Assembly (NCBI RefSeq): GCF_000239695.1
Contig: NZ_JH470338.1
Location: 686,328-750,327, forward strand
From: Actinomyces graevenitzii C83
Lineage (GTDB): Bacteria; Actinomycetota; Actinomycetes; Actinomycetales; Actinomycetaceae
Reading direction: 5' to 3'
Length of the DNA stretch: 64,000 nt
Position numbers and translations under genes: made by a program. Shown here one piece after another: positions 1 to 8,982 of the stretch; positions within the stretch are counted from its first letter, which is position 1; every line of letters starts with the position of its first letter. Under the pieces are notes generated by a model, which was not told the DNA's origin, did not search any database, and was given only the letters and a program-made list of their open reading frames with translations.

Positions 1-837
1 TGAGCCGTCTTTAGCCAGGTAGTCAACGAAGTCGGCGGTGCCCCCCAAGGCCAGGTAGGTTTGGGGTTCGGTGGTGGCTTGCGGGGCGTCAGTTGCCTCA
101 GTTTCACTGTTGACAGTTTCATTGTCGACGACGACGCTGGCTCGCTCATCGATTAGCCGCAGGCTCAGCCCAGGCACCAAAAACGAGGTTTGCCGTAATC
201 GCGCGGCCAAAGCGGCGCCGTCGTAGTCATTGGGGCTAGGGAAAATCTGACGGTCAGCCCAGTAACGCACCCGCGTGCCGCTAACCCCACGCTTGACCTT
301 ACCCACAACCCGCAGTTCACTGGCCTCATCGAAGGCAGTAAAGGGACTGTTGGGGCTCATGCCGCGTGAATCATCAAAGATTCCCGGCTCGCCGCGCCTA
401 AAACTCATGGCGTAGGTTTTGCCGCCGCGATCTACCTGCACATCCATACGGGCAGATAGCGCGTTAACCACTGAGGCGCCCACCCCGTGCAAACCGCCGG
501 CAGCGCCGTAGAGGCCGCCACCGAATTTACCGCCGGCATGCAGCTTGGTGTAAACCAATTCCACGCCGCTTAGCCCAGTGGAAGGCTCAGTGTCTACCGG
601 CACCCCGCGCCCGTCATCACGCACCTCAATTGAGCCATCTGTATGCACGAAGACGTCAATATTTTTGGCGTAACCTTCAAGCGCCTCGTCAACGGCGTTA
701 TCTACTATTTCCCAAACGCAATGCATCAGTCCACGCTGATCGGTAGAACCGATATACATGCCTGGACGCTTGCGAACCGCTTCTAGGCCTTCTAAAACGG
801 ACAGATGACGAGCGGAGTAAGCAGGGGCTTCGGACAC
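1..837 (-). CDS. parE: DNA topoisomerase IV / gyrase subunit B, N-terminal part (partial)
   Basis: This is the first 279 codons of a type II topoisomerase B subunit; the rest lies before the window. The GHKL ATPase fold is visible: the motif around EIVDNAVDEA near residue 45, the DDGRGVPV loop near residue 75, and the glycine-rich GLHGVGASVVNALS lid. The B subunit hydrolyses ATP to drive strand passage with the A subunit. The start is GTG at 837; no Shine-Dalgarno is present but a TAGGTT -10-like hexamer lies 6 bases upstream, so the mRNA is probably leaderless. Its position beside a DUF7455 gene and the primary sigma factor matches the actinobacterial parE locus, hence ParE rather than GyrB; the paralogues cannot be separated with certainty from this fragment. 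Confidence 0.88.
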   Translation of the reverse strand, partial: MSEAPAYSARHLSVLEGLEAVRKRPGMYIGSTDQRGLMHCVWEIVDNAVDEALEGYAKNIDVFVHTDGSIEVRDDGRGVPVDTEPSTGLSGVELVYTKLHAGGKFGGGLYGAAGGLHGVGASVVNALSARMDVQVDRGGKTYAMSFRRGEPGIFDDSRGMSPNSPFTAFDEASELRVVGKVKRGVSGTRVRYWADRQIFPSPNDYDGAALAARLRQTSFLVPGLSLRLIDERASVVVDNETVNSETEATDAPQATTEPQTYLALGGTADFVDYLAKDGS

Positions 838-849
838 GTGTACAACCTA
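838..849 (-). promoter_or_regulatory. -10 element of a leaderless promoter for parE
   Basis: On the minus strand TAGGTT occupies 849-844, followed by six bases and the GTG start at 837. There is no ribosome-binding site. The layout is that of an actinobacterial leaderless promoter, where the start codon is the first transcribed codon. No clear -35 was picked out. Confidence 0.45.
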
Positions 850-967
850 TCTGATTGCGCCAATTAATGCATATTGCGGGTGTATCTGTGGGTGAACACA
901 CTGCGCCAACAGCAAAAATAGGGCTTTAGAAGGACAAAAACTTAAAAACCTGTGTTGGTATTAAGCC

Positions 968-1183
968 ATGAATGTTAGCAGCGTATTGAATCAGTCAGCT
1001 AGCCAGGCGGTTGAGCCGCTCAATGTGGCAGACCGCTGCGACCTTTGCGGGGCGCGCGCTTACATGCGCGCGGTACTAATGAACGGGCCACTACTGTTTT
1101 GCGCCCACCACGGCAAAGCCAACTTGGAGGCGCTGCGCGCCCAGGCTTTGCGCATTGATGACTTCACCGACGAGCTCGACTGA
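968..1183 (+). CDS. Small zinc-ribbon-like protein, DUF7455 family
   Basis: This 71-residue protein carries CDLCGARAY near residues 24-32 and FCAHH near residues 44-48, which together could bind one zinc ion. It resembles the short actinobacterial family that sits between parE and the primary sigma factor in Streptomyces and relatives. The function is unknown. It is divergent from parE and convergent with the sigma factor gene. No clear ribosome-binding site precedes the ATG. A 7-bp hairpin (1181-1200) overlaps the stop codon. Confidence 0.8.
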   Translation: MNVSSVLNQSASQAVEPLNVADRCDLCGARAYMRAVLMNGPLLFCAHHGKANLEALRAQALRIDDFTDELD

Positions 1184-1263
1184 GCAACAACCATTGCTCA
1201 ACTGACCCACAGCTATCGCGCGACTGAGCACTAACCATTAACTTAACCGACAACCAAAGTAAC

Positions 1264-1292
1264 GTGGCCCCCTAGCTTAGCTAGGGGGCCAC
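1264..1292. terminator. Bidirectional intrinsic terminator
   Basis: A perfect 12-bp stem (1264-1275 with 1281-1292) and a 5-base loop lie between the convergent DUF7455 and sigma factor genes. A short CTTT follows on the plus strand. It can serve both genes. Confidence 0.8.
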
Positions 1293-1306
1293 CTTTAACT
1301 CTGGTA

Positions 1307-2911
1307 TCAGTCCAGGTAGTCGCGTAGCACCTGGCTACGTGAGGGGTGACGCAGCTTGCTCATGGTCTTAGATTCAATCTGGCGGATACGCTCACGGGTA
1401 ACCCCGTAAACCTTACCGATCTCATCTAGGGTCTTGGGCTGGCCATCGGTTAGACCAAAGCGCATAGACACCACGCCAGCTTCACGCTCAGAGAGGGTAT
1501 CAAGCACTGCGTGCAGCTGCTCTTGCAGCAGGGTGAAGGATACGGCGTCTGCGGGCACAACCGCCTCGGAGTCCTCAATCAGGTCACCGAATTCGCTGTC
1601 ACCGTCTTCACCTAGCGGAGTGTGCAGCGAGATGGGTTCACGCCCATACTTTTGCACCTCAATGACCTTTTCTTCGGTCATGTCGAGCTCTACAGCCAGC
1701 TCAGCTGGGGTAGGTTCACGCCCTAGATCCTGCAGCATTTGGCGCTGCACGCGGGCCAGCTTGTTGATTACCTCAACCATGTGCACCGGGATACGGATGG
1801 TGCGGGCCTGGTCAGCCATGGCGCGGGTGATAGCCTGACGGATCCACCAGGTGGCGTAGGTGGAGAACTTGTAACCCTTGGTGTAGTCAAACTTTTCTAC
1901 AGCGCGGATTAGACCTAGGTTACCTTCCTGGATCAGGTCCAAGAACAACATGCCGCGACCGGTGTAGCGCTTAGCTAGCGAAACCACTAGACGCAGGTTA
2001 GCTTCCAGCAGGTGGTTCTTGGCGCGCTGACCGTCTTGGGTAATCCAGTACAGTTCACGGCGGTATTTGCTGGTCAGCTCAGCGGATTTGTCGGCCAGGA
2101 TGTGCTCAGCGTAGAGGCCAGCCTCAATACGCTTGGCTAGCTCCACCTCTTGGACGGCGTTAAGTAGGGCAACTTTACCGATCTGCTTGAGGTAGTCCTT
2201 AACCGGGTCGGCGGTAGCACCAGCGGTAACTACCTTCTGTGCCGGCTCGTCACCCTCATCAGAGTCGTTAACGGTGTAGCCCTTTTTCTCTTCCTTCTTA
2301 GAGCGCTTGCCCTTCTTCTTGGCGTTAGCCTTTTCGGCCTCTTCCTGACGCACACGCTCTAGGTCACCGGTTAGGGCAGCAATGGAGGGCTGCATCTTGA
2401 TGCCCTTAATTACCCAGCCGCGAAATACCAGGCCGTTTTGGGTCAGGAAGTCACGGGCTACCATGGGGGCTGAGCCCTTGTAGATGAAGCGCGGTACCGG
2501 GCCGTGACCATAGGGAGCCAGGGTGATGGGCTCTTCCAGGGTGCCGTCACCAACGATCTCCAGATCCTTAACCACAGTGTGCGAGCGCACAAACAGGGTG
2601 GAGCCGGGGGCTAGGCGGATGTCTTTGAAAGCGGCAGGAGTGTTGAACGGTGACTTTTTAGAGCCGTCACCATTGTTTTCCAGATTTACATCCAGGTAGT
2701 AGTCACGCTTTTCAGGAGCGGGAGCCGGCGCGGGCTCGGCATCGTAGTCGTCGCTCTCCTCATCGGCATCCTCGTCAGAGTCCTGCTCAGAATCTTCCTC
2801 GAAGTCCTCGTCTACCAGGTCTTCTTCAAGGGATTCGTCGTATTCCTCATCCTCCGGGTCGAATTCCAGTTCAGCATCAACCGGCTTGCGACTAGCTTTA
2901 TTGGGAGCCAC
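1307..2911 (-). CDS. rpoD: Primary RNA polymerase sigma factor with an unusual N-terminal segment
   Basis: The C-terminal 300 residues are a standard group 1 sigma-70: region 1.2 from about residue 235 ([11 protein letters not shown]), region 2 with [31 protein letters not shown] and [10 protein letters not shown], and region 4 with [11 protein letters not shown]. The N-terminus is odd. An acidic stretch (residues 15-60) leads to about 75 residues (71-145) that resemble the opening of right-handed beta-helix proteins: a YYLDV strand, an NNGDG turn, [19 protein letters not shown], then [16 protein letters not shown] Lys-rich linker follows. The chosen start is GTG at 2911, since AAAGGA lies 5 bases upstream; ATG 2917 would sit directly on that site. 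It would direct housekeeping transcription. Confidence 0.95.
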   Translation of the reverse strand: MAPNKASRKPVDAELEFDPEDEEYDESLEEDLVDEDFEEDSEQDSDEDADEESDDYDAEPAPAPAPEKRDYYLDVNLENNGDGSKKSPFNTPAAFKDIRLAPGSTLFVRSHTVVKDLEIVGDGTLEEPITLAPYGHGPVPRFIYKGSAPMVARDFLTQNGLVFRGWVIKGIKMQPSIAALTGDLERVRQEEAEKANAKKKGKRSKKEEKKGYTVNDSDEGDEPAQKVVTAGATADPVKDYLKQIGKVALLNAVQEVELAKRIEAGLYAEHILADKSAELTSKYRRELYWITQDGQRAKNHLLEANLRLVVSLAKRYTGRGMLFLDLIQEGNLGLIRAVEKFDYTKGYKFSTYATWWIRQAITRAMADQARTIRIPVHMVEVINKLARVQRQMLQDLGREPTPAELAVELDMTEEKVIEVQKYGREPISLHTPLGEDGDSEFGDLIEDSEAVVPADAVSFTLLQEQLHAVLDTLSEREAGVVSMRFGLTDGQPKTLDEIGKVYGVTRERIRQIESKTMSKLRHPSRSQVLRDYLD

Positions 2912-3036
2912 GGACATCCTTTCGCGCACCAAAACATCGACAATAGGGGCAATTTTGCCACTATCTTGGGGTACAACCCCGCTAGTTTAGCTTTTATTCC
3001 CGCCGTTTCCTATTTTGGTTACGCAATGTGCCAACA

Positions 3037-3429
3037 TTAGTTGAGCTTAGTGGTGTAGGTGACCACCGGGCAGGGAGCTTCAAGTAGCAGGCGCTGGGCG
3101 TTAGGACCTATATTCATACCGCCGCAATGTGAGCGGTGAGCCAAACCAATCACCAGGTAGGAGGCGTGGTTTTCGCGGGCAGCTTCCAATACATAGTCAC
3201 TTACATCCTTGCCGCGTGGGCATAGCTGTACCGCATATTCCAGATTTTCCTGCCCCAGTGCATCATGGAGCACTTCCATCACCTGGTTATCTACAGCCTG
3301 ATCGTCACCGCGATGCTTTTGGGCATATACGCATAGAAGCTTTTCATCTAAGCGCTTAGCTAAATTCACTGCTTCCACTAAGGCAGCGCGCGATTCCACA
3401 GTACCGTGATAGCTCATGATGACAGCCAT
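3037..3429 (-). CDS. Universal stress protein (UspA fold)
   Basis: This is a single Usp domain of 130 residues. It opens with the beta strand AVIMSYHG and ends with the family's conserved tail, NAQRLLLEAPCPVV. The usual ATP-binding loop (G-x2-G-x9-G-S/T) is only partly kept in GLAHRSHCGGMNIGPN, so nucleotide binding is uncertain. The ATG start is preceded by GAGGTG at normal spacing. Members are cytoplasmic and respond to starvation or redox stress. The gene is monocistronic, between the sigma factor and the divergent prenyl synthase. Confidence 0.85.
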   Translation of the reverse strand: MAVIMSYHGTVESRAALVEAVNLAKRLDEKLLCVYAQKHRGDDQAVDNQVMEVLHDALGQENLEYAVQLCPRGKDVSDYVLEAARENHASYLVIGLAHRSHCGGMNIGPNAQRLLLEAPCPVVTYTTKLN

Positions 3430-3532
3430 TTTTTTGCACCTCGTTTTGTATTAGCCCTAGTCAGAGACTGTTTGACCATTCATTCAGCCTACTCACAAAC
3501 CAGACGCATTACCACAAATGTGACTGATCGCC

Positions 3533-3544
3533 TATTGTGTAGCT
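3533..3544 (+). promoter_or_regulatory. -10 element of a leaderless promoter for the prenyl synthase
   Basis: TATTGT at 3533-3538 is six bases upstream of the ATG at 3545 and no Shine-Dalgarno is present. Transcription starting at the A of ATG is the simplest reading. Confidence 0.45.
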
Positions 3545-4651
3545 ATGAGCGATCTGCCAGCACACCTAGCTAATCTCCGCCCCCATTTTGATGCTCAGGT
3601 CTGTGCACATCTTGGTGATTATGCTGATTCGTGGCGTAACACGCCAGCACTAGATGAAGTTTTTACCATACTGTCCAGCGCTCTGGCAGGCGGTAAACGT
3701 ATGCGCGCCATTTTGGGAGCTATTGGCTACGCCTACGCCAGTGAGTTTGGGGCTTACAAACTGGCTTTAACTTCACCCCAAGCAGCAGCGCTGGGAGTGG
3801 GTCTAGAGTTTTATCAGGCTAGTGCCCTAGTTCACGACGACGTCATTGACCACGCCCTGACCCGACGCGGCCAAGTTGCCACTCACGTGGCCTTTTCTAA
3901 GCTACATGGAGCTAATGGTTGGCGTGGTAGCGACAGTAATTTTGGGCAGGCTGCAGCGATTTTGGCGGGCGACGCCCTACTAGCCTGGGGTGGCGATTTG
4001 GTCACACAGGCAAGTGAGGTAACTGGAAACTACGGCGCTGTTAATGCTTTTAACCACATGTGTGCGGAAGTGGCGCTAGGCCAGTACCTAGATGTACGCA
4101 ACGAAAACCTGCCACTTAACGGATCTGACGGCGAGCAAATGGTGGCCCAGTCGCTAGCGGTTATTAAACACAAGTCAGCCCGTTACTCGGTGGCCTGCCC
4201 GCTAATCATTGGCGCGCTACTAGCGGGCGCCGCCCCAGCTAGCCCGACTGTAAAAGCCCTAGAAACTTATGGTGAAAATGTGGGGGCCGCCTTCCAGCTA
4301 CGTGACGATGAGCTGGGCGTATTCGGCTCCTCTAAAGTCACCGGCAAGCCCGTTGGTGACGATATTCGTGAAGGCAAACGTACCGTCTTGGTAGGGCTGA
4401 CCTGGCAGCTAGCGGGAGCTAACGGCCGCGCCCTACTAAGCGACGTCGTCGGCAACCCGGACGCATCTGAGACGCAAATCGCAGCCGTAGCGGATCTAAT
4501 GAAGGACTGCGGGGCCTACGAAAAGCACGAACAACTTATCAACGACTACTTAAAGCGCGGTTTGGCTTGCCTTAGCCACGATGCTCTGGGGGCCTCAATT
4601 ATTGCTGATTTGCAGGTCTTAGCTCAGGTTTTAACCATTCGCCAAGCTTAA
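3545..4651 (+). CDS. Polyprenyl (trans-isoprenyl) diphosphate synthase
   Basis: This 368-residue all-helical prenyltransferase would condense isopentenyl diphosphate with an allylic diphosphate. The first aspartate-rich motif is DDVID at residues 98-102. The second region reads LRDDELG near residue 255, in the place of the usual DDxxD, so the last aspartate is replaced. GGKRMRA near residue 50 is the substrate-binding lysine-arginine motif. The gene lies 60 bp before the PASTA kinase gene, an order seen near idsA2 and pknL in mycobacteria. Chain length of the product (geranylgeranyl or longer) cannot be read from sequence. Confidence 0.87.
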   Translation: MSDLPAHLANLRPHFDAQVCAHLGDYADSWRNTPALDEVFTILSSALAGGKRMRAILGAIGYAYASEFGAYKLALTSPQAAALGVGLEFYQASALVHDDVIDHALTRRGQVATHVAFSKLHGANGWRGSDSNFGQAAAILAGDALLAWGGDLVTQASEVTGNYGAVNAFNHMCAEVALGQYLDVRNENLPLNGSDGEQMVAQSLAVIKHKSARYSVACPLIIGALLAGAAPASPTVKALETYGENVGAAFQLRDDELGVFGSSKVTGKPVGDDIREGKRTVLVGLTWQLAGANGRALLSDVVGNPDASETQIAAVADLMKDCGAYEKHEQLINDYLKRGLACLSHDALGASIIADLQVLAQVLTIRQA

Positions 4652-4700
4652 ATTCATTAATTTCCCAGCTATAGACCATGCATAGAATTTGTTAACCCCA

Positions 4701-4713
4701 TAGACTAGGGCAC
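4701..4713 (+). promoter_or_regulatory. -10 element of a leaderless promoter for the PASTA kinase
   Basis: TAGACT at 4701-4706 lies seven bases before the GTG at 4714. AGGG in the spacer could be a weak ribosome-binding site, so a short leader from read-through of the gene before is also possible. Confidence 0.4.
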
Positions 4714-6156
4714 GTGAGTAAAGATTCCGTTTTAGGCCAGGTTCTAGATGAGCGCTATGAGGTGCGCGAACGCTTGGCACAGGGCGGAATGGCTGTCGTC
4801 TATCGCGGTTATGACCACCGCCTAGGGCGCGAGGTAGCCATTAAGGTTATGCACTCGCACCTGGCCGACAATGAAGCTTTCGTTTCACGTTTTAAGCGTG
4901 AAGCCCATTCGGCCGCGCAGCTATCGGATGCGGGAATTGTTGCCGTCTATGACCAAGGCAAAACCCCTTCCGGACGCCCGTACCTGGTGATGGAACTGAT
5001 CGATGGCATTACCATGCGTAAGTTCATCGCCACTCGTGGCTACACGCTTGGACGCGCCATTGAGCTAACCAAGCAGCTACTTTCCTCCCTGGAAACCGCC
5101 CACCGCATCGGCATTATCCACCGCGATATTAAGCCTGAAAACGTACTGCTACCCAAGAACGGTAAAACCGCTAAGGTGGCAGACTTTGGTCTAGCCCGCG
5201 CCGCCGACGCCGTTACCGCCACCGCTACCGGCACGGTTATGGGGACCGTAGCCTACATGTCCCCTGAGCTGGTGCGTACCGGTAAGGCCGGCACTAGCGC
5301 CGACATATTTGCGGTAGGCGTTACCTTCTATGAGCTACTAACTGGTACGCAGCCTTTTACGGCTGACACCCCAGTACAGGTAGCTTTACTCAACGTAAAT
5401 GAGCCCATTCCGGCTCCCTCCAAGCTGGTGCCTTGGCTACCACCGCAGATCGACGAGATTGTCAGCGCGCTAACCAACCATGATTTAAATATTCGCCCCG
5501 CCAACGCCACTAAGGCTTTGGAGCTGGTTGAGCGTTTAGTGGCTACCATTCCGGCCAATGTGCTCAAGCACGATTTGGATTCTGAAGAAAGCCACACTCT
5601 GGTAGACCCCATGCCGGTCTCTAGCCAGCACGTAGCCGGGGTAAATGTGGGGCCAAACCAGCCCGGTGCACCGGTTACCTCCAAGTCGGCTTATTCTGCC
5701 GCCTCAGCTCCCTCCAACTTCTCTGCTACCAGCGGTAACAGCGGGCAGTACAGCACCCCCAGCTACTACTCCACCCCCACCTACCAGCCTCAGATGCCCG
5801 CTATGGCTGATACTGGCTGGCAGCAAAGCTATAGCGACGACGACGATGAGGGCCTGCGTCGACGTGGCCTGCTGGTTGGTATCCCTACCGCACTGGCACT
5901 GGCCGGACTGGCTGGAATTGGCGCCTACATTTTGGCTAGCCCCGATAAACCCTCACAGGTTTCAATTCCTGACGTAACCGGTAAAACCCAAGACGATGCA
6001 GTAACCGCCCTAGACGATGTAGGGCTAAAAGCCGCCGGTATTTCAGCTAGCTCTAGCACCGTACCCAAGGGCCAAGTAATTAGCCAGCAGCCTACTGCCG
6101 GTACTACCGCCAAAACCGGTGATACGGTCACCCTAACCATTTCTAGCGGCAGCTAG
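4714..6156 (+). CDS. pknL: Membrane Ser/Thr protein kinase with one PASTA domain (PknL-like)
   Basis: This Hanks-type kinase has 480 residues. The catalytic domain spans about 1-275: glycine loop GGMAVVYRG (24-32), ATP-anchoring Lys44 in VAIKV, HRDIKPENVLL near 136, DFGLARA near 155 and the SPE motif in the activation segment. A Pro/Ser/Tyr-rich linker leads to a transmembrane helix near 385-405 and a single extracellular PASTA domain (about 413-480, beginning VSIPDVTGKTQDDAV). PASTA domains sense peptidoglycan fragments or lipid II. The GTG start gives a protein beginning MSKDS. A PASTA-bearing form differs from mycobacterial PknL, which I recall as lacking PASTA; naming therefore rests on neighbourhood. 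Confidence 0.88.
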   Translation: MSKDSVLGQVLDERYEVRERLAQGGMAVVYRGYDHRLGREVAIKVMHSHLADNEAFVSRFKREAHSAAQLSDAGIVAVYDQGKTPSGRPYLVMELIDGITMRKFIATRGYTLGRAIELTKQLLSSLETAHRIGIIHRDIKPENVLLPKNGKTAKVADFGLARAADAVTATATGTVMGTVAYMSPELVRTGKAGTSADIFAVGVTFYELLTGTQPFTADTPVQVALLNVNEPIPAPSKLVPWLPPQIDEIVSALTNHDLNIRPANATKALELVERLVATIPANVLKHDLDSEESHTLVDPMPVSSQHVAGVNVGPNQPGAPVTSKSAYSAASAPSNFSATSGNSGQYSTPSYYSTPTYQPQMPAMADTGWQQSYSDDDDEGLRRRGLLVGIPTALALAGLAGIGAYILASPDKPSQVSIPDVTGKTQDDAVTALDDVGLKAAGISASSSTVPKGQVISQQPTAGTTAKTGDTVTLTISSGS

Positions 6157-6168
6157 GGCAGCCAGGCT

Positions 6169-6202
6169 GTGGGTTTTTGGCGCGCTGGCGCCAAAAACCC
6201 AC
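6169..6202. terminator. Perfect 15-bp hairpin, tandem terminator copy 1
   Basis: Arms 6169-6183 and 6188-6202 pair perfectly around a 4-base loop just after the kinase stop codon. The stem itself contains five T-A pairs but no separate U tract follows. It lies between convergent genes. Confidence 0.7.
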
Positions 6203-6216
6203 CCTGCACCAAAGCG

Positions 6217-6244
6217 TTGAGCCCACGGCAAGCCGTGGGCTCAA
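6217..6244. terminator. Perfect 13-bp hairpin, tandem terminator copy 2
   Basis: Arms 6217-6229 and 6232-6244 pair perfectly around two bases, immediately after the DAHP synthase gene (minus strand). No strong U tract follows on either strand. Together with the hairpin at 6169-6202 it separates two convergent genes. Confidence 0.7.
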
Positions 6245-6258
6245 AACTTTAGGTGGCT

Positions 6259-7578
6259 TTAGCTACGCAGCATTTCTGCCACTTCAAAGGCAATCTCTAG
6301 GGACTGCTGGTGGTTTAGGCGCGGATCAACCAGGGTTTCGTAGCGCTGGGCTAAGTCAGCTTCAGCGATATGCTCACCGCCGCCTAAAACTTCAGTGACA
6401 TCATCGCCGGTCAGCTCTACGTGTATACCCCCAGGCACGGTCCCAACAGCGCGATGCACCTGGAAGAAACTGCGGGTTTCAGCCAAAATATCGGCAAAAC
6501 GACGTGTCTTGTAACCATTTTCAGAAGTAATGGTGTTGCCGTGCATCGGATCGCAAATCCAGGTAACCGGACGCCCGTCAGCCTTAACCGCCTGGGCCAG
6601 GGCTGGCAGACGCTCCTCAATCAGGTCTGCCCCCATGCGGGTAATAAAGCTGATGCGCCCGCCTTCACCACTGGGGTTAAGCCTATCCATAAGCGCATAG
6701 AGCTCATCAGGGCTAGCGTCAGGACCGATCTTGACCCCAATAGGGTTACGCACACCCGAAAGCAGGGCCACATGGGCGCCGTCGATGTCACGGGTGCGTT
6801 CACCAATCCAAAGCATATGGGCACTGGTGTCGTAAGGGTCGCCGGTACGTGAATCTTCACGCGTCATAGCGTCTTCATAGTCAAGCAGCAGCGCCTCATG
6901 GGCGGAGTAGAAATCAACTTGGGTTAGCGCCCCAAAATCCACCCCAGCGGCTTTCATAAAGCGCATAGAGCGGTCCAACTCCCCCGCCATAGTGGCAAAA
7001 CGCGCATAGGCCGGGTTTTCAGTAAAACCCCGGTTCCATGAGTGCACTTCGCTAAGTGAGGCATAGCCACCCATGGTGAAAGCACGAATCAGGTTCAGCG
7101 TAGTACCAGAGCGTAAATATGCATCCAGCATCCGCTTAGGATCTGGAACGCGGGCCGACTTAGTAAACTCATGGCCGTTAACGCAATCGCCGCGATAAAC
7201 CGGCAAGGTTACCCCGTTGCGAGTTTCAGTATCAGCAGAGCGCGGCTTAGCGTATTGGCCCGCCATACGCCCAATTTTCACCACCGGCATGGAGGCCCCA
7301 TAGGTAAGCACAATCGCCATCTGCAAAATGGTTTGTACCTTTAAACGAATAGTGGTGGCGTCGCCCTTCTCAAACGACTCCGCACAGTCGCCACCCATCA
7401 ACACGAAGGCTTCACCCTGGCCAGCACGCTCCATATCAGCCCGTAAAGAATCAGCTTCACCGGCAAACACTAGCGGCGGACGACGTCGTAGATCGTTAAC
7501 CACGTCAGCTAACTGCTGGGGATCGGGATAGGACGGTTGCTGAGCCGCCGGACACGAACGCCAATCAAAGTTACGCAT
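6259..7578 (-). CDS. aroG: Class II 3-deoxy-D-arabino-heptulosonate 7-phosphate synthase
   Basis: The enzyme joins phosphoenolpyruvate and erythrose 4-phosphate, the first step of the shikimate pathway. Family marks are PAAQQPSYPD near the N-terminus, the GEAFVLMGGDCAESF metal/PEP segment, KIGRMAGQYAKPRS, and the C-terminal WICDPMHGNT and GGIHVELTGDDVTE segments. About 439 residues fits the plant/actinobacterial class II type. I chose ATG 7578 because TATGAT lies 7 bases upstream (leaderless); ATG 7590 and a GTG further up would overlap the terminator hairpin of the preceding gene. It stands alone between two terminators. Confidence 0.93.
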   Translation of the reverse strand: MRNFDWRSCPAAQQPSYPDPQQLADVVNDLRRRPPLVFAGEADSLRADMERAGQGEAFVLMGGDCAESFEKGDATTIRLKVQTILQMAIVLTYGASMPVVKIGRMAGQYAKPRSADTETRNGVTLPVYRGDCVNGHEFTKSARVPDPKRMLDAYLRSGTTLNLIRAFTMGGYASLSEVHSWNRGFTENPAYARFATMAGELDRSMRFMKAAGVDFGALTQVDFYSAHEALLLDYEDAMTREDSRTGDPYDTSAHMLWIGERTRDIDGAHVALLSGVRNPIGVKIGPDASPDELYALMDRLNPSGEGGRISFITRMGADLIEERLPALAQAVKADGRPVTWICDPMHGNTITSENGYKTRRFADILAETRSFFQVHRAVGTVPGGIHVELTGDDVTEVLGGGEHIAEADLAQRYETLVDPRLNHQQSLEIAFEVAEMLRS

Positions 7579-7591
7579 AGGCCCAATCATA
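7579..7591 (-). promoter_or_regulatory. -10 element of a leaderless promoter for aroG
   Basis: TATGAT on the minus strand (7591-7586) is followed by seven bases and ATG at 7578. There is no Shine-Dalgarno. The hexamer sits just downstream of the PFK terminator's T run. Confidence 0.5.
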
Positions 7592-7602
7592 AGGGCAAAA
7601 AA

Positions 7603-7632
7603 GGTGGCCCCCACATAAACGTGGGGGCCACC
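7603..7632 (-). terminator. Intrinsic terminator of the phosphofructokinase gene
   Basis: A perfect 12-bp GC-rich stem (7603-7614 with 7621-7632) has a 6-base loop and, on the minus strand, is followed by six T residues (7602-7597). This is a classic Rho-independent terminator. Confidence 0.9.
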
Positions 7633-7648
7633 TCAGTAGCGTTTAAGC

Positions 7649-8878
7649 TCAGTGCTCCACAGGAGCGTCAGAGGGCTCAACGTGCTGGCCGATGCCCTCC
7701 ATCAGGCCCTTGAACCAGTCCTGGTCAATGTTGAAGGGCTTGCCACCGGCAATACGCGGGAAAGCAATGGCGGTTAGCACGTCACCGTTTTCCTCGTCCT
7801 GACCGATTACGCCAGGCTCGCCGCGCAGGGCGCACTCAACAGCTAGGTCGCACATGCTCTTGATCAGGTCTAGGTCTTCCTGGTGAGCAGCAGCTGCGCG
7901 AGAGTAGTAGCCCGACTTCTGGACCATAACCTTCTCGGCGCCAATGAGCTTGGCGAACTTCTTGGCGAACCACTGGCCGGGGTTGATGGTGTCTAGCTTG
8001 ACGTGACCGAAGGGGTCACGCTGTACCTCTTCACCAGCAGCCTCTAGCTCGGCGATGATCTCAGGAACGCCAGCGCCCTCAGACAGGAAGATGTTGACGT
8101 TACCCTGCTCGTCCATGATGGCCTTTAGACGCTCAGCCTCAGCGGCGATGTCCAGCTTGACCTCGGGCAGGTAGACAGCGTGCACGTCCCAGCGCTCGCG
8201 GGTTAGGCCCAGGGAGGGAGCCCACTGCTTGGTGTCTAGCAGCTGACGGTAGCGTAGGGCGGTCTCGGCGGTTAGGTAACCACAGTTACGACCCATGCAC
8301 TCGTGCACGATCAGCATGCGGGGGTTGGAGCGGTGCTCACCGATTACGTTGAAGGCGAAGTTGGCGCCCTCGTCAGCAGCGGTCCAGGCACCCAGGGACT
8401 GACGGATCGGCACTACGTCATTGTCAATGGTCTTGGGCAGGCCCACTACGGTTAGCTCGTAGTTGTGCTCGTGTAGGTAGGCGGCTAGGTCAGCAGCGGT
8501 GGTGTTGGTGTCATCGCCACCGATGGTGTGTAGCACGTCCACGCCGTCCTTGCGTAGCTGCTCGGCAGCGAATGCCAGCGGGTCTACACCTTCGGCTACT
8601 AGACCACGCTCAACCAGGTTCTTGGCGTTGGTCAGCTTGACGCGAGAGTTACCAATGGGGGAACCACCGAAGTTGCGCAGCAGGCCAGCGTTCTTACGGG
8701 CCTCCTCGTCAATGACGATGTAGTTGCCGGTCAGCAGGCCGTGGTAGCCATACTGGTAAGCAATGATCTCAACCTCGGGAGCTACCTCGGTGTAACGCTC
8801 AATGAGGTCACCAACAGCGGCGGATAGGCAGGGGGCGAAACCGCCCGCGGTTAGAAGGGCGACGCGACGAACCGACAT
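7649..8878 (-). CDS. pfp: Diphosphate-dependent 6-phosphofructokinase
   Basis: This 409-residue phosphofructokinase would phosphorylate fructose 6-phosphate. The motifs GGDDTN and PKTIDND are the signature of enzymes that use pyrophosphate: the second Asp of GGDD and the Lys of PKTID block ATP, where ATP enzymes have Gly at both sites. The reaction is then reversible and can serve glycolysis or gluconeogenesis. The start is ATG 8878, with AAAGG at six bases; the open frame extends 30 codons further but without support. The gene ends in a strong terminator and is probably expressed singly. Assignment to PPi use comes from family knowledge, not from an assay. Confidence 0.92.
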   Translation of the reverse strand: MSVRRVALLTAGGFAPCLSAAVGDLIERYTEVAPEVEIIAYQYGYHGLLTGNYIVIDEEARKNAGLLRNFGGSPIGNSRVKLTNAKNLVERGLVAEGVDPLAFAAEQLRKDGVDVLHTIGGDDTNTTAADLAAYLHEHNYELTVVGLPKTIDNDVVPIRQSLGAWTAADEGANFAFNVIGEHRSNPRMLIVHECMGRNCGYLTAETALRYRQLLDTKQWAPSLGLTRERWDVHAVYLPEVKLDIAAEAERLKAIMDEQGNVNIFLSEGAGVPEIIAELEAAGEEVQRDPFGHVKLDTINPGQWFAKKFAKLIGAEKVMVQKSGYYSRAAAAHQEDLDLIKSMCDLAVECALRGEPGVIGQDEENGDVLTAIAFPRIAGGKPFNIDQDWFKGLMEGIGQHVEPSDAPVEH

Positions 8879-8982
8879 CGAGAACCTTTCAATTGTGGGT
8901 GTACATGGCCTGCGGCCACAGATTTCTTTACCAGTGTACTCGCTCACCTTTGTTGGTGCACGAGTCAAAGGGACTAACGGGA

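Noticed and set aside
8879-8968. 30-codon upstream extension of the phosphofructokinase
   Set aside because: ATG 8878 has AAAGG at six bases and begins the family's usual MSVRRVALLTAGG; the extension has no such site.
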